Of a DNA stretch of 64,000 nt, positions 53,991-64,000 are shown piece after piece. Origin of the DNA: Tipula vernalis (lineage: Eukaryota > Arthropoda > Insecta > Diptera > Tipulidae); NCBI GenBank assembly GCA_958295665.1, contig OY282560.1, positions 95,705,930 to 95,769,929 on the forward strand, read 5' to 3'. The notes under the pieces are model-generated. The model did not search any database. It had not been told where the DNA came from and saw nothing but the letters and a program-made list of their open reading frames with translations. How positions within the stretch are numbered: the first letter of the stretch is position 1; the number at the start of each line of letters is the position of its first letter. Made by a program: the position numbers and the translations under genes.

Positions 53991-55065
53991 AATGCAGTAG
54001 TATGAGTAAAATAAATAGTATAAATTTAGGCGATTTTTGTGTCGTCGAACAAACGATTGAAAGGACTAAATTTATTCAACAAAAAGCAAAAGTCACAAAG
54101 TCAAATTATTTTTGTCGAATGTTTTTAGTATGCACTAGATGTAAAAATTATCAAATGGCCGCTCCCTGGGCTCGGCCATATAAATAAAAAGCAATATTTG
54201 CATCAAATGTTGTACGATATTCCGCCGACGAAATTTGTTCAACAAAAATTTAGAGTCCCAAGTATGCACTTGATGTAAAAATTATCAAACGGTCGGGCCA
54301 TGGGGTCGGCCATATAAATGACAAGCAATATTTGCATCAAATGTTGCCGCCGATGAAATTTGTTCAACAAAAATCAAAAGTCCCAAAGTCAAATGATTTT
54401 GGTCGAATGTTCGTAGAATGCACTTGATGTAAAAATTATCAAATGGTTGGTCCTTTGGGTCGGCTATATAAATAACAAGCAATATTTGAATCAAATGTTG
54501 TACGATTTTCCGCCGACGAAATTTGTTCAACAAAAATCAAAAGTCCCAAACTCAAATGATTTTGGTCGAATGATCGTAATGTGCACTTGATGCAAGAATT
54601 ATCAAATGGTTGGTCCCTGGGGTCGGCCATATAAATAACAAGCAATATTTAGATCAAAAGTTGTACGATATTCCGCCGACGAAATTTGTTCAACAAAAAT
54701 CAAAAGTCCCAAAGTCAAATGATTTTTCTCGAATATCCAAAGTATGCACTTGATGTACAAATCATTTGACCTTGGGACTTTTGATTTTTGTTGAACAAAT
54801 TTCGTTGGCGGAATATCGTACAACATTTGATGCAAATATTGTTTGTTGTTTATATGGCCGACCCCAGGGACCGACCGTTTGATAATTTTTACATCAAGTA
54901 CATACACACTAAGGACAAATCTTGTTTGGTTTCTTTGATGAACAAAACTCGTCACTGAATTGTATTATAATGGTAGGTAATTTCTTTCTTAATCCACATT
55001 CAGGCGTATAATTTGTATTACCACTACATATAAATACGTATACGTATATGAGAATTTTTTTTTTT
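53991..55065. mobile_element. Foldback-like insertion: ~163-bp direct units plus one inverted unit
   Basis: TGCACTTGATGTA recurs at 54131, 54265, 54419, 54582 and 54745 (spacing 134, 154, 163, 163). Each unit carries CATATAAATAACAAGCAATA, CCGCCGACGAAATTTGTTCA and ATCAAAAGTCCCAAAGTCAA. At 54756-54902 one unit follows in inverted orientation. The whole sits between two halves of the gypsy RNase H, so it is an insertion. Unequal arms (about five units against one) resemble foldback elements. Precise ends and duplication are not resolved. Confidence 0.75.
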
Positions 55066-55069
55066 TTTG

Positions 55070-56326
55070 CTATGTTCTTCACAGGCATTAAATTTCTTAA
55101 TGCTTTACATAGCCGCTAAACACTCAAGTTCTGTAATACAATACTTTTGCTGATTCTTGTTGAGACGTTTAGAAATGTAGGCAATAGGACGATCCTCGCC
55201 GCTGGTTAATTTTTGGAAGAGTACTCCATCTACTCCAAAAATCTTGGTTGCACAGAACTGGTGCAGTAGACAAAGCACTTATTAGTTTCACAAAGCAATT
55301 ATTTGCGTCATCTGTCCAAACGAATTGGGTATTTTTCCTTAATAAGTTTGTTAAGGGTTCAGCAATAAACATCATACCTAGAAATTGTCGGATTTGTCGA
55401 ATTTCGTTTTTAGTTTTCGGATAGTCACTTATTGCTGATATACTTCATCTGAATCTACTTTTAAAATGCCGTCACCAACGGTATACCCGAGGTATTTAAT
55501 TTTCATAAGCTCCTGAAGCGCAGGAGAGACCGAATAATAACAATAACTGAGATGATCTTTTGTAGATAACATGTTTTGTTGCTCAGGACTTAGGTCATGT
55601 CGCAAGATTCTGTGATCTTTGTTTTTATTTCCCGTCGCTTCCTCCTGTATCCCACGAAAATGATGAAGTTCGAGAAGAATTTAGTGAGTTGGTTGTTTCT
55701 GATAAATCAACATTTTCTAAAAATTCGATAGCTCCTTGAACCCCGTATCTATTTTCGAACTGTTGCTGATGTTTGCATTGTGGTGGGTGTCGCCACTCCT
55801 TTTTGGAAGTTTCCCCAAAGTTGCCTGAGAGTTGGATGTTTTTGATTTCAGTGGCCCAGAATTTAAACAATCTTTATAAAGATAGCCTGGCTGTTGACAG
55901 TTGAAACAGACATATTCGTTTTGAGACCTACAAAAATTGTTGGATGCAAATGCAAGTGGTAAATTTGCATTTTGCTGATTATAATTTTTGTAAAGCGCTG
56001 CTAATTCATTCTCGTCGGAATCAATTTCGTTAATGGTTTTACGCGGAATTAGCAGTTCTTTTATGAAGACTGTTCGATTCGGGAGACACATAAACGAACC
56101 ATTTCATCTATTGATTGGAATTCTCTATTTGTAACCCGGTCTTGTAATTCAGCCCGCTTATTCCTCTGCATGATAAATATAATTTCCGAATCTGGGATTG
56201 GATTTCCATTTGATGTTAATGAGATCACTATAAAACTCAAGGAAACCTTCCTTAGGGAATAATGGGGCTGATAGATCATTCCATTCAATTGCGTGGCACA
56301 AACAATGATTCGTAACAGTATACATA
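55070..56326 (-). pseudogene. gypsy gag, RT end and RNase H start
   Basis: Gag: HAIEWNDLSAPLFPKEGFL...REFQSIDEMVRLC (56300-56080), then a knuckle CFNCQQPGYLYKDC near 55890 where the usual His is Tyr. After a deletion of protease and most of the RT (no YLDD is found), LRHDLSPEQQNML is followed by KIKYLGYTVGDGILKVDSDEV (RT end, 55440-55510). AEPLTNLLRKNTQFVWTDDANNCF follows (55370-55290), then RNase H with PIAYISKRLNKNQQKYCITELECLAA (about 55100-55200). Several stops and shifts. Defective. Confidence 0.82.
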
Positions 56327-56476
56327 CAGCCTTGGCCAAAAGTATTGAGCACCCAAGTTATCTTACAGTTTTTTTGGAGAGTATCAAATTGAAATAAATT
56401 GAAACCATTTTTACAGATTAATATTACTATTTATTCATAAAAAATCAATATTTTGTAGGCCCACCCTTTGCGATAG

Positions 56477-57594
56477 TTACGGCAGAAATTTTTTCGGCAT
56501 AGAACTGACAAATTTTTTACGCTCTTCAGGACGTATAGAGTTCCATTCTTGGCGCAGGCGGCATTTTAGCTCCTCGTTTGTGTTTATTTTGTGGCGCCTG
56601 ATTTTGCCTTTTAATAAACCCCATAAATGTTCTATGGGGTTTAGGTCCGGGGACTGGGCAGGCCACTCCAGAAGCTCAATGCCTTTTTCTCGAAACCATG
56701 CCATTGTGCGAGCAGCTTTGTTACATGGCGCGTTATCTTGCTGCAATTTAACGCCAGCCATGTTCGTTTCACCAAAAAGTGTTGAAAATGAGGGCAGCAA
56801 CGCAGTTTCAAGGACGTTTATATATTTTGAAGAGTTCATGTGGCCCTCACACTCACACACGAACATTTCGCCGACTCCAGAAAGAGTCATGCAGCCCCAG
56901 ACCATTATGCAGCCTCCGCCGTGTTTTACGGTTGGTACCACACACTCTGCGCTAAATTCTTCACCGATGCGGCGACGCACAAACGTTACACCAGGAGTAC
57001 CAAAAATTTGAAATAAAGAAAAATATAAAGACTTCGAAAAACTAAAATATTTTTATCCATAAACTATATTTTAAAATCATATTGTTTAATTTTAATAAGG
57101 CATAAAATTGACTAACTTACCTGAAAGTTTGATTCGTCTGACCAAACGATATTTGACCAATCTTCTTCGGCCAAACTTTGGTATTTTTGGGCCCATTTAT
57201 ACCGAGCTTTCTTGTTGTTTTCGGAGAGCCATGTTTTCTTCCTGGCTTTACAGCCTCTCAGACCAGCTTCCTGAAGCCTTCTACGAGTGGTTCGAGAAGA
57301 AATTGTTTTTTTAATTTCTTCTGACCACTCAGCACTAAGGTCTGAAGAAGTTTTTTTTCTAAATTTCAATGACTCTCTCACTAGATTTCGGACCTCACGG
57401 TCTGTGGTGATGCGTTTGCGTCCGGTTCTGTGCCTATTACTATGTGATCCGGATGCGGAAAATCGCGCAATAGCATATTGCACGGATCGGCGTAAACATT
57501 TCACAGTTTTAGAAATTTCTACCTGTGATTTCCCTTGCTCATGCAGAAGCTGTATTTGCACCCGTTGCTCTGAAGTAAGTTTTTTTTTTGACAT
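56477..57594 (-). pseudogene. Tc1 transposase B with a putative intron
   Basis: Transposase of the enclosing element. Exon 1, 57594-57121: MSKKKLTSEQRVQIQLL and a paired helix-turn-helix region (KSQVEISKTVKCLRRSVQY), then RTTRRRLQEAGL and IVWSDESNFQ with the first catalytic Asp. Exon 2 from 57007: IFGTPGVTF, GGGCIMVWGCMT, LQQDNAPCNKA (second Asp), SPDLNPIEHLWG (Glu), stop at 56477. About 334 codons, close to the family norm, both parts open. The parts are separated by 113 bases starting GTAAGT. The expected acceptor reads TTTCAA instead of TTTCAG; a CGAAG acceptor at 57032-57033 would keep frame with eight extra residues. Activity cannot be excluded. Confidence 0.88.
57008..57120 (-). other. 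Putative intron of Tc1 transposase B
   Basis: Begins CAG|GTAAGT and is AT-rich (over 80% by eye). It ends TTATTTCAA|ATTTTTGG on the minus strand, where AG is expected. Confidence 0.65.
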
Positions 57595-58059
57595 ATTAAG
57601 ATAATATCACAGGATGTGTTTACAATAAGCGAAAGTAGCGAACTGATAAATAAATACAGAAATAATAAAATGACAAATTTTATTGCACCAGATGTGTTAT
57701 TGCCAGCAGCTGTGTAAGTCATTTTTTTAAACCTTTTTAGATGCTGAAAAAAATCATCCTCCCACAAAATGGTTTGTTTTCTGCTATACTTATCGTGTAC
57801 GTGCGAAATTTGTAGGGTGCTCAATACTTTTGGCCAAGGCTGTATATAGTTATCCTAGTTGAAGACCTCCTTTTGTTTCGGAAGATTAAGGTAATTTTAG
57901 TTTCTGTTTGTATTTCAGTTCAAAGTTATTTTAAATTATCTCTTCAATACTATTCTTGATACTGTCATGATACTTTAACAAGACAATCAAACCACATGTT
58001 GATTTTTTTTTCCAAATTGGTAGAAATAACCTGATTCCATTTACATATTACATATATGT

Positions 58060-58620
58060 ACGTATTACATACTATTCCTGAACTTTACCAAAAAATCATT
58101 TTAGAATCTCAGTTCAATCGCACGACTCGATTTTTCTTCATGTTCGGTTTAAAAATTGCCAAGCTTCATGTAAGTGACCTTACTCGATAACTTTAAGAAA
58201 TAGTCTAGCTCCGTTTCAATTTAAGGTAAATTGGGATGGAACTAGACCAGAATTTATCCAAAATAATTCTAGAATTAAAAATGAGATTCTATTGAATATC
58301 GAGTTTTATCATAATTGGCTTGTAAATAGTCAAATATTTCCATTATCTTTGACCACATTCCATAACTTTACTAAACAATCAGTTTTGCATCAAATTTCCG
58401 TCGGAAATAACGAATTTTATTTAATTCCTTTCAGAATTGGCCAAGTTCCATTCGAATTGGGCAAATTTCGCTCTTCAACAAATAATATTTTTTTCCATAA
58501 TTTTTATTCTATCCATCCCAGTGTTTTCTAATATTCTCAAAATAGTCAAAATATTTCTAAATAATGGATTCCATCTAGAATGGCCACTGATAAAATGTTC
58601 AAGACTGTTTGTTGTGTAAT
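58060..58620. repeat. Diverged relatives of the 107-bp tandem unit
   Basis: CCTGAACTTTACCAAAAAAT then CATTTTAGAATCTCA, TTTATCATAATTGGCTTGTA and CCACATTCCATAACTTTAC match the unit at 39746-40288. Units here are more diverged and less regular. Confidence 0.65.
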
Positions 58621-60408
58621 AAGGCCCAAAAGGCAGGTATCAGCCGAACCTGTGATTGATTAGTTAAAGTTTCGAGTTAACTATAGTTTCAATTTTCAGT
58701 CCAGTGTGTCATGTTTAACCTAGATTTCAACCCAATTAGAAAATAAAATCCGAATTTATTTAATTTGAACCATTTCATTGTGTTTTTGCGAACAGCGCTT
58801 CCACCAATTACTGTGATTTCTCGTCCGTGCAATACACATTTTCGCTTGAAAAACTAAGACTAAAACTAAAGTTACGATACCGACAGTAGCCGTTAGGAAG
58901 ACCTATTGCACGAGCCTGCTTATCTCGATCAACGATGCTATTCTCTTGTATCACTGGTAGCATATATACAGCCAAATTTAATTTAAAGACATTTTATTAT
59001 CAGGTTTCGTTTGTTTGATTTCTTTCTTTATGATAGGTAAGTTAGGAAGACGCTGTTAGGAACGCCAATGTTGTTATTTTTAAATAAAACTGCAATTTGA
59101 ATACTCTTCCGCAATTTTACAATAAACAGTTAGAGTTAAATTTGATTGGAAATGTAATAACAAACACAGACATTGGCAGCTACATAACTTTTATGATTAG
59201 TATCACAAAAAAAAAAAAAATTAAGCGAATAACCTGTAAGAAGAATCTCACTCTCCCAAGATGATTTTTACACAGTTATACACCAAACTTTGCCAATTGC
59301 CATTCCATTTCATAAGATATGTATCATTTAAATTATTCTTAATTCGGCTTTGACTTAATTGGAATTGAATTAACTGTGCATAAATATTTATTTTTGAAAG
59401 TTACATACTTTCGGGAAGAACATACATAAAGGAAAAGTAAGTCAATAAAATAAAAAGTTTCATATTCTACTTAAAAGATTATTTGCTCTGGAATTATGTG
59501 TGCTTAGCGCGCAAAAACTTTCTTGTTTTTATTTGTTTAAATTAATTATATTTTTAATTAATACGATAAAAAGGTTCTTGGAATGAAAATTTCGTTTTGT
59601 TTTAGCTAATTAAGTACGAAAACTATTATGTACATACTATATTTTTACAAGTAGTAGGAAGCAATGTTTACGGTTTTTTTTTTAATAGTTTTGATAGCTC
59701 TTAGACTTTGACGAAATTTATTTATATGTCTCTTTACTTTACCAAACATACATAACCGAAGAACAGAGTATTTTGGGGTAATGCGGCAGTTTTCGAAATT
59801 AGCGAAAATGTAAAATACCAAATTGGTTTTGTTTTTGGGTTTGTTAAAGGAGCCCAAAGTTTTCCGAATGGTTTTAAATGTTTCAACTATATTAATGCTA
59901 AATAGGCCATTAATTAAAAATATTAGCATTTTATAAATTCTGGGGCTAATTCTCGAGTTTTAAAGCTCTTGATTACCGTTTCTCATATTCCGCAAAAGTG
60001 CGGCGAACTAGGAGGGTTGAAATGCCAGAACACCTTTTGCCTTAAAAGAGATGGCCATCATTCGTTTTCAGGCAGTGTAAAAGGTATTGATTGTCATATC
60101 ATTGGACAGTACTTTATGTACAGTCTTTGTAGCGACACAAACGAAAATGCACAAATAAATGTTAACTGGTCATTGCCCCCACTTCGCCGTTAAATAGTAC
60201 ATCATAACCTGCTCCTAATTGAATAAACGGTCACTCCAGATATAGTCTGCAAATAATTTGCTTTTGTATTGTTAGCTTTGCTTTGCAACATTGGGCGCTT
60301 TCAGGTCCCGAAACATATTGACTTTCAAAATACCTATACTGATAGGAATAAAACTTTTGATTTGCTGCTTATGAGTGTCTTTTACAATGTTGGCATCCGT
60401 TGACGGCC
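58621..60408. other. AT-rich interval, no gene recognised
   Basis: No transposon ends found. A 74-codon frame at 59969-60193 contains several cysteines but matches no family I know and has no supporting features. Confidence 0.5.
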
Positions 60409-60723
60409 CAGGACTGGGATTTTGCACAAAACGCGAGAAGCGAGACTATGTCTCTTTAATTTACATTGAATATGAAGATTATTTCTTTCCAGCTAGCTAC
60501 ATAGAATAAAATGACATTCTATTTCAACTACCATTCGTCTGTTTCTCTCACCAACGAAGGTACCTGGTCAAAGCGGAGAAAAAGAGATAGCTTTTATACA
60601 TAATATAACTGACAAAGATCGCAATAGAAAAAGCGACATCGAACGAATGAAATGGAGTAAAAATTTATTATTTTAAAAAAAACATAAAACTCGCAACTCC
60701 TTTTGTGCAAAATCCCAGCCCAG
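60409..60723. mobile_element. 315-bp MITE
   Basis: Inverted ends CAGGACTGGGATTTTGCACA and, complemented, CTGGGCTGGGATTTTGCACA, continuing AAA. The CAGGG(C)TGGG-like start suggests hAT, but no 8-bp duplication is visible. Confidence 0.65.
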
Positions 60724-61154
60724 AGCTCAGCAACTTTATTCATTTGCGATATTTTTTATCTCTGTCTTATCCATTCACCATTCAAATTATTTGGCAATTC
60801 ATCATACCAGTCGAGTTTGACTATCCATAATTATCATAATAGCATTTTAATTGGCACTATCGACACGTGGCCAACAGTCCTAGCGCATCGAAGAACTTGT
60901 TCGATGTCCATTTGTCCTATGCTATTCCACACCCTTTCAATAATCCTCTGTTTCAACTGGAGTTTTGGTCTCTATATATGATTAGAGATGGTGTAATGGT
61001 TTTTAAGCTTTCTCTTGCATATTGCAGCAAATGTACAACGCTAGTAAGAGTTAAATAATTTTAACCACTTTATTTGACCGTCATCCTTTCAAATAGAAGT
61101 AGCAATTTTGATATTTTTTAAGTTGTTCCAATGCAGTACACATAAACAATAGAA
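60724..61154. other. No gene recognised
   Basis: AT-rich; the overlapping short open frames here are not supported. Confidence 0.5.
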
Positions 61155-61305
61155 TTTGAACTGTCTGTCTGTAATCAATTGATTTCTTCGGCTTTTTATA
61201 GACAAATATATTAATTATTTATGACATTCCCAATATTTTCGATTTGGTAAATCAGAAAAATAAAGAGGTCAATCCCTCATAACATATCTACAGAAAAAAG
61301 TAAAA
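61155..61305 (+). repeat. Third copy of the hairpin arm sequence
   Basis: Matches the left arm at 61514-61650 (GTCTGTCTGTAATCAATTGA, CCAATATTTTCGATTTGGTA, AGGTCAATCCCTCATAACAT) in direct orientation, 359 bases upstream. Confidence 0.85.
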
Positions 61306-61531
61306 CTATCATTCCCCCCTCCCCGTATTTTACCCAAGGGCCAAGAGTTGTTTCGTACTGAAAAGTTGTTCTACTCATCAGGTAGCTAAGACCAAACGAC
61401 AAAAATACAACTCTCGCCATTCAGATTAAGTATCTGGTCAAAACGTACTGACATAGTGAATTATATTCACTACATCAAAAACCCAAGGTGAAACCTCATT
61501 TATGTGTGAATTTAAATTGTCTGTCTGTAAT

Positions 61532-61797
61532 CAATTGATTTTTTTGGCTTTTTATAGACAAATTTATTAATTGTTCATGATATTCCCAATATTTTCGATT
61601 TGGTAAATCAGGAAAATAAAGAGGTCAATCCCTCATAACATAAAGTACGGTGAGGGGGAAATGATATTTCTACTTTTTTCAGTAGATATGTTATGAGGGA
61701 TTGACCTGTTTATTTTTCTGATTTACCAAATCGAAAATATTTGGAATGTCATGAACAATTAATATATTTGTCTATAAAAAGCCAAAAAAATCAATTG
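61532..61797. repeat. Foldback hairpin with 110-bp arms
   Basis: 61532-61641 and 61688-61797 are inverted copies with few mismatches, starting CAATTGATTTTTTTGGCTTT and ending CTCATAACAT, with a 46-base loop. A foldback MITE is likely. Confidence 0.88.
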
Positions 61798-61825
61798 TAA
61801 ATTATAAAGGAATTCAAAACTTTTC

Positions 61826-62760
61826 TAGATCATCTGATTATTGATGTCCATAATCGAAACCCGCTGTTGATAGCTGGCTATTTTAATGAAATGGCTATTG
61901 AACGGGGTAGCCGGGAGTCTAATGCTAGAGGTAGAACCCTACTAGAAGCATTCTCCTCATTGCCGGTTGTGTTGTTGAATGAAGCAAACACGCATACATT
62001 CCATTGGGGAAATGCTATTTCGGTGGTTGTCCTCACATTGATTAGTGACTGTCAGCTAGACAGAGTAATAAATCGGGAAGCTAGGTGACCAGCGAGCGAT
62101 ACTGTGTGAATTTCATGACAGAAGACCTCAAAAAGATTATTGGAAAACGAGCTGCCAATAAATATTTTATGGCTGGAAGCACAAAATATTTGATGAAAAG
62201 GTTTTTACTTTTATGTTGGAAGACAAGACTTTTTCGTTGACTGCAGAGAATAAGGTGGCCGAAATCATGAGCTATGTGACAAACGCATCTGGCCTCCAGT
62301 TCTGAAAGAATCCCCAACTTAACACTGATGACAGCGGCCCGTACATACCCAGAGCTATTTTCTCGGAGTATTCCCGGAGAAGTGGAAATGTCAGTGGCTT
62401 GACTGCTGATGATGTGGCAGTCGTTATTATGTGTAAGCATAGCATCTGCTTTACGCAAATGGCGGAACATAAAACGGAAGTAGCGTGAATAATGCCAAAT
62501 GTAAGAGGGTCCCGTCAAGGCCAAAAACTATTATTGAGCTATGTGGTGACTTTTATGTTGATATAAGGAGCACTAATTTGGTCTAAATGCCGAACCAATC
62601 CGGTCGGATGAAGCCGTGTGGCTCATAGCGGGAATGCCTCTAATCGATCTTTTAGCTAAGGAATTGTAAATTATGTAAACCCGTAAATTGTGTGATGATT
62701 TGAGTAGAGAGGAAAACCGGATTATGACTCATGTAGACAATTCGCAAAAAGGCGGTGGAC
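61826..62760 (+). pseudogene. R1-clade retrotransposon remnant
   Basis: Endonuclease piece 61826-62088: LLIAGYFNEMAIERGSRESN (GDFNAWA...WGS in intact relatives), GRTLLEAFSSLPVVLLNEAN and AISVVVLTLISD. After frameshifts it continues with a CEFHDRRPQKDYW-like segment (about 62105-62150). After a large deletion, DDVAVVIM (RT motif C remnant, near 62410) and DEAVWLIAGMPLIDLLAKE (near 62605-62665) match the C-terminal part of the R1 ORF2 at 28259-31195. The catalytic Asp and His are substituted. Heavily decayed, older than the copy at 28065. Confidence 0.8.
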
Positions 62761-62918
62761 TTATCGTTTAATTCCATTTATAGAAAAACGGGTAAATAGG
62801 AAACACTAAAATAACCAAATCAGAATATGCCGCTAGGAATAATTTTAAGTTAACTTTAAACCATCAAATTTAGTTACTTTAACTAATATTGAACTAAAGC
62901 ATTATAACGGATATATAA

Positions 62919-63862
62919 TCGAGGCAATGAACTACTAAAAAGGCCAAAAGTTCGGAATTTTTTAGTACAGGACGGATCGGAATGCGGGTTTTTGCATTCT
63001 CTTCCAAAAATTTTTTGTAAAAAATGGGGCTACTTTGTACCTTATACAAACCGGAAATTGCATTGCTGCAGCCAAAAAATGCATTCAAAAAATGCATTTA
63101 TTGAGACGCCTTTTGGAAGATTTAATAACTTTGTAAATAAGAGTCAGAACTGGCCCAAATCGGGTACCAGGGGGTTTTTGAGGTCGCTGATCACGATTAT
63201 GATGTTCAAATTGACCCATAGCCGACCTGGAGCTCAGGAACGCCGATGAACGTCATCTGCGTGGGACTCTCCCAAAATTCACGCGGGGAAGGAGAGAAAC
63301 TCGGCGCCCGGGTTTTTTTTAGGTCGCTGAATTCAAATATGGCATCGGCGAACACCCCACCGACACCTGGTATGCCGCAACCTGTACGCGGACGTCATCT
63401 CCGAGAATTTTCCTGACAAGAGTGCCATAAACAACCCGAAAATCATTGTGGGGGCGTTTTGTGGGGCGCTGAATCCGAATTTAATGTCGAAAATGGGCGC
63501 CGAGTTTCTCTCCTTCCCCGCGTGAATTTTGGGAGAGTCCAACGGAGGTGACGTTCATCGGCGTTCCTGAGCTCCAGGTCGGCTGTGGGTTAATTTGAAC
63601 ATAATAATCGTGATCAGCGACCTCAAAAACCCCCAGGTACCCGATTTGGGTCAGTTCTGACTCTTATTTACAAAGTTATTAAATCTTCCAAAAGGCGTCT
63701 CAAAAAATGCATTTTTGGCTGCAGCACTGCAATTTCCGGTTTGTATAAGGTACAAAGTAGCCACATTTTTTACAAAAAATTTTTGGAAGAGAATGCAAAA
63801 AAACCGCATTCCGATCCGTCCTGTACTAAAGAATTGCGAACTTTTTTAGTTCATTGCCTCGA
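62919..63862. mobile_element. 944-bp near-palindromic element
   Basis: Arms of about 375-390 bases (62919-63310 and 63489-63862) start TCGAGGCAATGAACTA and run through TAGTACAGGACGGATCGGAA, ATACAAACCGGAAATTGCA, GACCTGGAGCTCAGGAACGC and GGGGAAGGAGAGAAACTCGG. Motifs of the type GGGTTTTTGAGGTCGCTGA recur in each arm and the centre. It is GC-richer than its flanks. No coding sequence; no duplication identified. Confidence 0.88.
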
Positions 63863-64000
63863 CTAATAGGTCATATCGTAAGTTTCTGTTAAGTAATTTT
63901 TGAAACTTTATCTAACATATTGGTTAGTTTGTGACCATTTATAAACCTACGTTACAAAACGATGGTTTATGCATTTCAGATAATTTTCAAACTATTTTTA

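Larger units (their letters stand above)
56327..57842 (-). mobile_element. Tc1-like transposon B, 1,516 bp, nearly intact
   Basis: Perfect 28-bp inverted repeats starting CAGCCTTGGCCAAAAGTATT, ending GAGCACCC. TA at 56325-56326 and 57843-57844. It lies in gypsy gag in the same orientation. The transposase is complete apart from an intron-like segment. It is unrelated in its ends to the Tc1 at 11256. Confidence 0.95.
46008..57895 (-). mobile_element. gypsy LTR retrotransposon skeleton, invaded at least three times
   Basis: Collinear minus-strand pieces of one gypsy-type element: gag N-terminal part at 57895-57845 and 56326 downward, gag knuckle near 55890, RT end and RNase H at 55520-55070 and 53990-53830, integrase at 53800-53249, and integrase C-terminal part at 46161-46008. 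The gaps are filled by Tc1 (56327-57842), a foldback-like array (about 53990-55065) and mariner (46164-53246, itself carrying copia and LOA). No LTRs were recognised. It is the oldest layer of this region. Confidence 0.85.

Noticed and set aside
59969..60193. Small cysteine-containing frame
   Set aside because: No recognisable family, signal peptide or promoter; length is within chance for this composition.
61155..61650. Pair of LTRs (direct repeats 359 bp apart)
   Set aside because: The third, inverted copy and the lack of a primer site or TG..CA ends fit a foldback repeat better.

Overview
This window is eukaryotic, AT-rich repeat DNA from an insect, most likely a fly (Diptera). The evidence is the mix of transposable elements: LOA-clade and R1-clade non-LTR retrotransposons, a copia-type LTR element primed by an internal fragment of initiator tRNA-Met, gypsy, mariner, Tc1, hAT, a tRNA-derived SINE and many terminal-inverted-repeat MITEs. 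There are no operons, no bacterial ribosome-binding sites and no convincing host gene. It looks like intergenic or long-intron sequence built by successive transposon insertions. Species assignment is inference.

Layout. 1-6.4 kb: broken LOA-type retrotransposon (minus), a dispersed AT-rich repeat, and a second LOA fragment split by a 3-kb hAT element with an exact 8-bp target duplication; that hAT carries a 250-bp MITE. 6.6-13.6 kb: MITEs, a pogo-like element split by a TTA-duplicating element, and a ~290-bp tandem array split by a Tc1 element. 13.9-16.1 kb: truncated second copy of a RAG1/Transib-like transposon joined to a LOA endonuclease domain. 16.4-18.6 kb: an 8-bp microsatellite, a 159/130-bp higher-order satellite, a SINE and a 43-bp minisatellite. 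21.8-26.1 kb: a 4.2-kb DNA transposon with 4-bp target duplications and a multi-exon gene (DUF7869-like, possibly Sola), itself split by a hAT element. 27.9-34.4 kb: a second LOA family carrying an R1-clade insertion with an intact EN-RT reading frame. 35.7-38.3 kb: a deleted mariner and an unclassified transposase-like remnant.

38.9-44 kb: a ~107-bp tandem array interrupted by a 3,233-bp transposon whose ends read CACGGTG. Its broken gene encodes an N-terminal cysteine domain resembling that of RAG1, followed by a candidate DDE catalytic region. I consider this the most interesting object here. 46.0-57.9 kb: a gypsy skeleton (minus) invaded by a mariner, which was invaded by a copia element, which was invaded by a LOA element; separate insertions of a foldback-like tandem array and a nearly intact Tc1 with a small putative intron also sit in the same gypsy. 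58-64 kb: diverged tandem repeats, a MITE, a 110-bp-arm hairpin, an R1 fragment and a 944-bp near-palindrome at the right edge.

Almost every protein-coding feature is a transposon pseudogene. The insertions give a relative chronology: several junctions can be read to the base through matched target-site duplications, and the interrupted coding sequence usually resumes on the far side.
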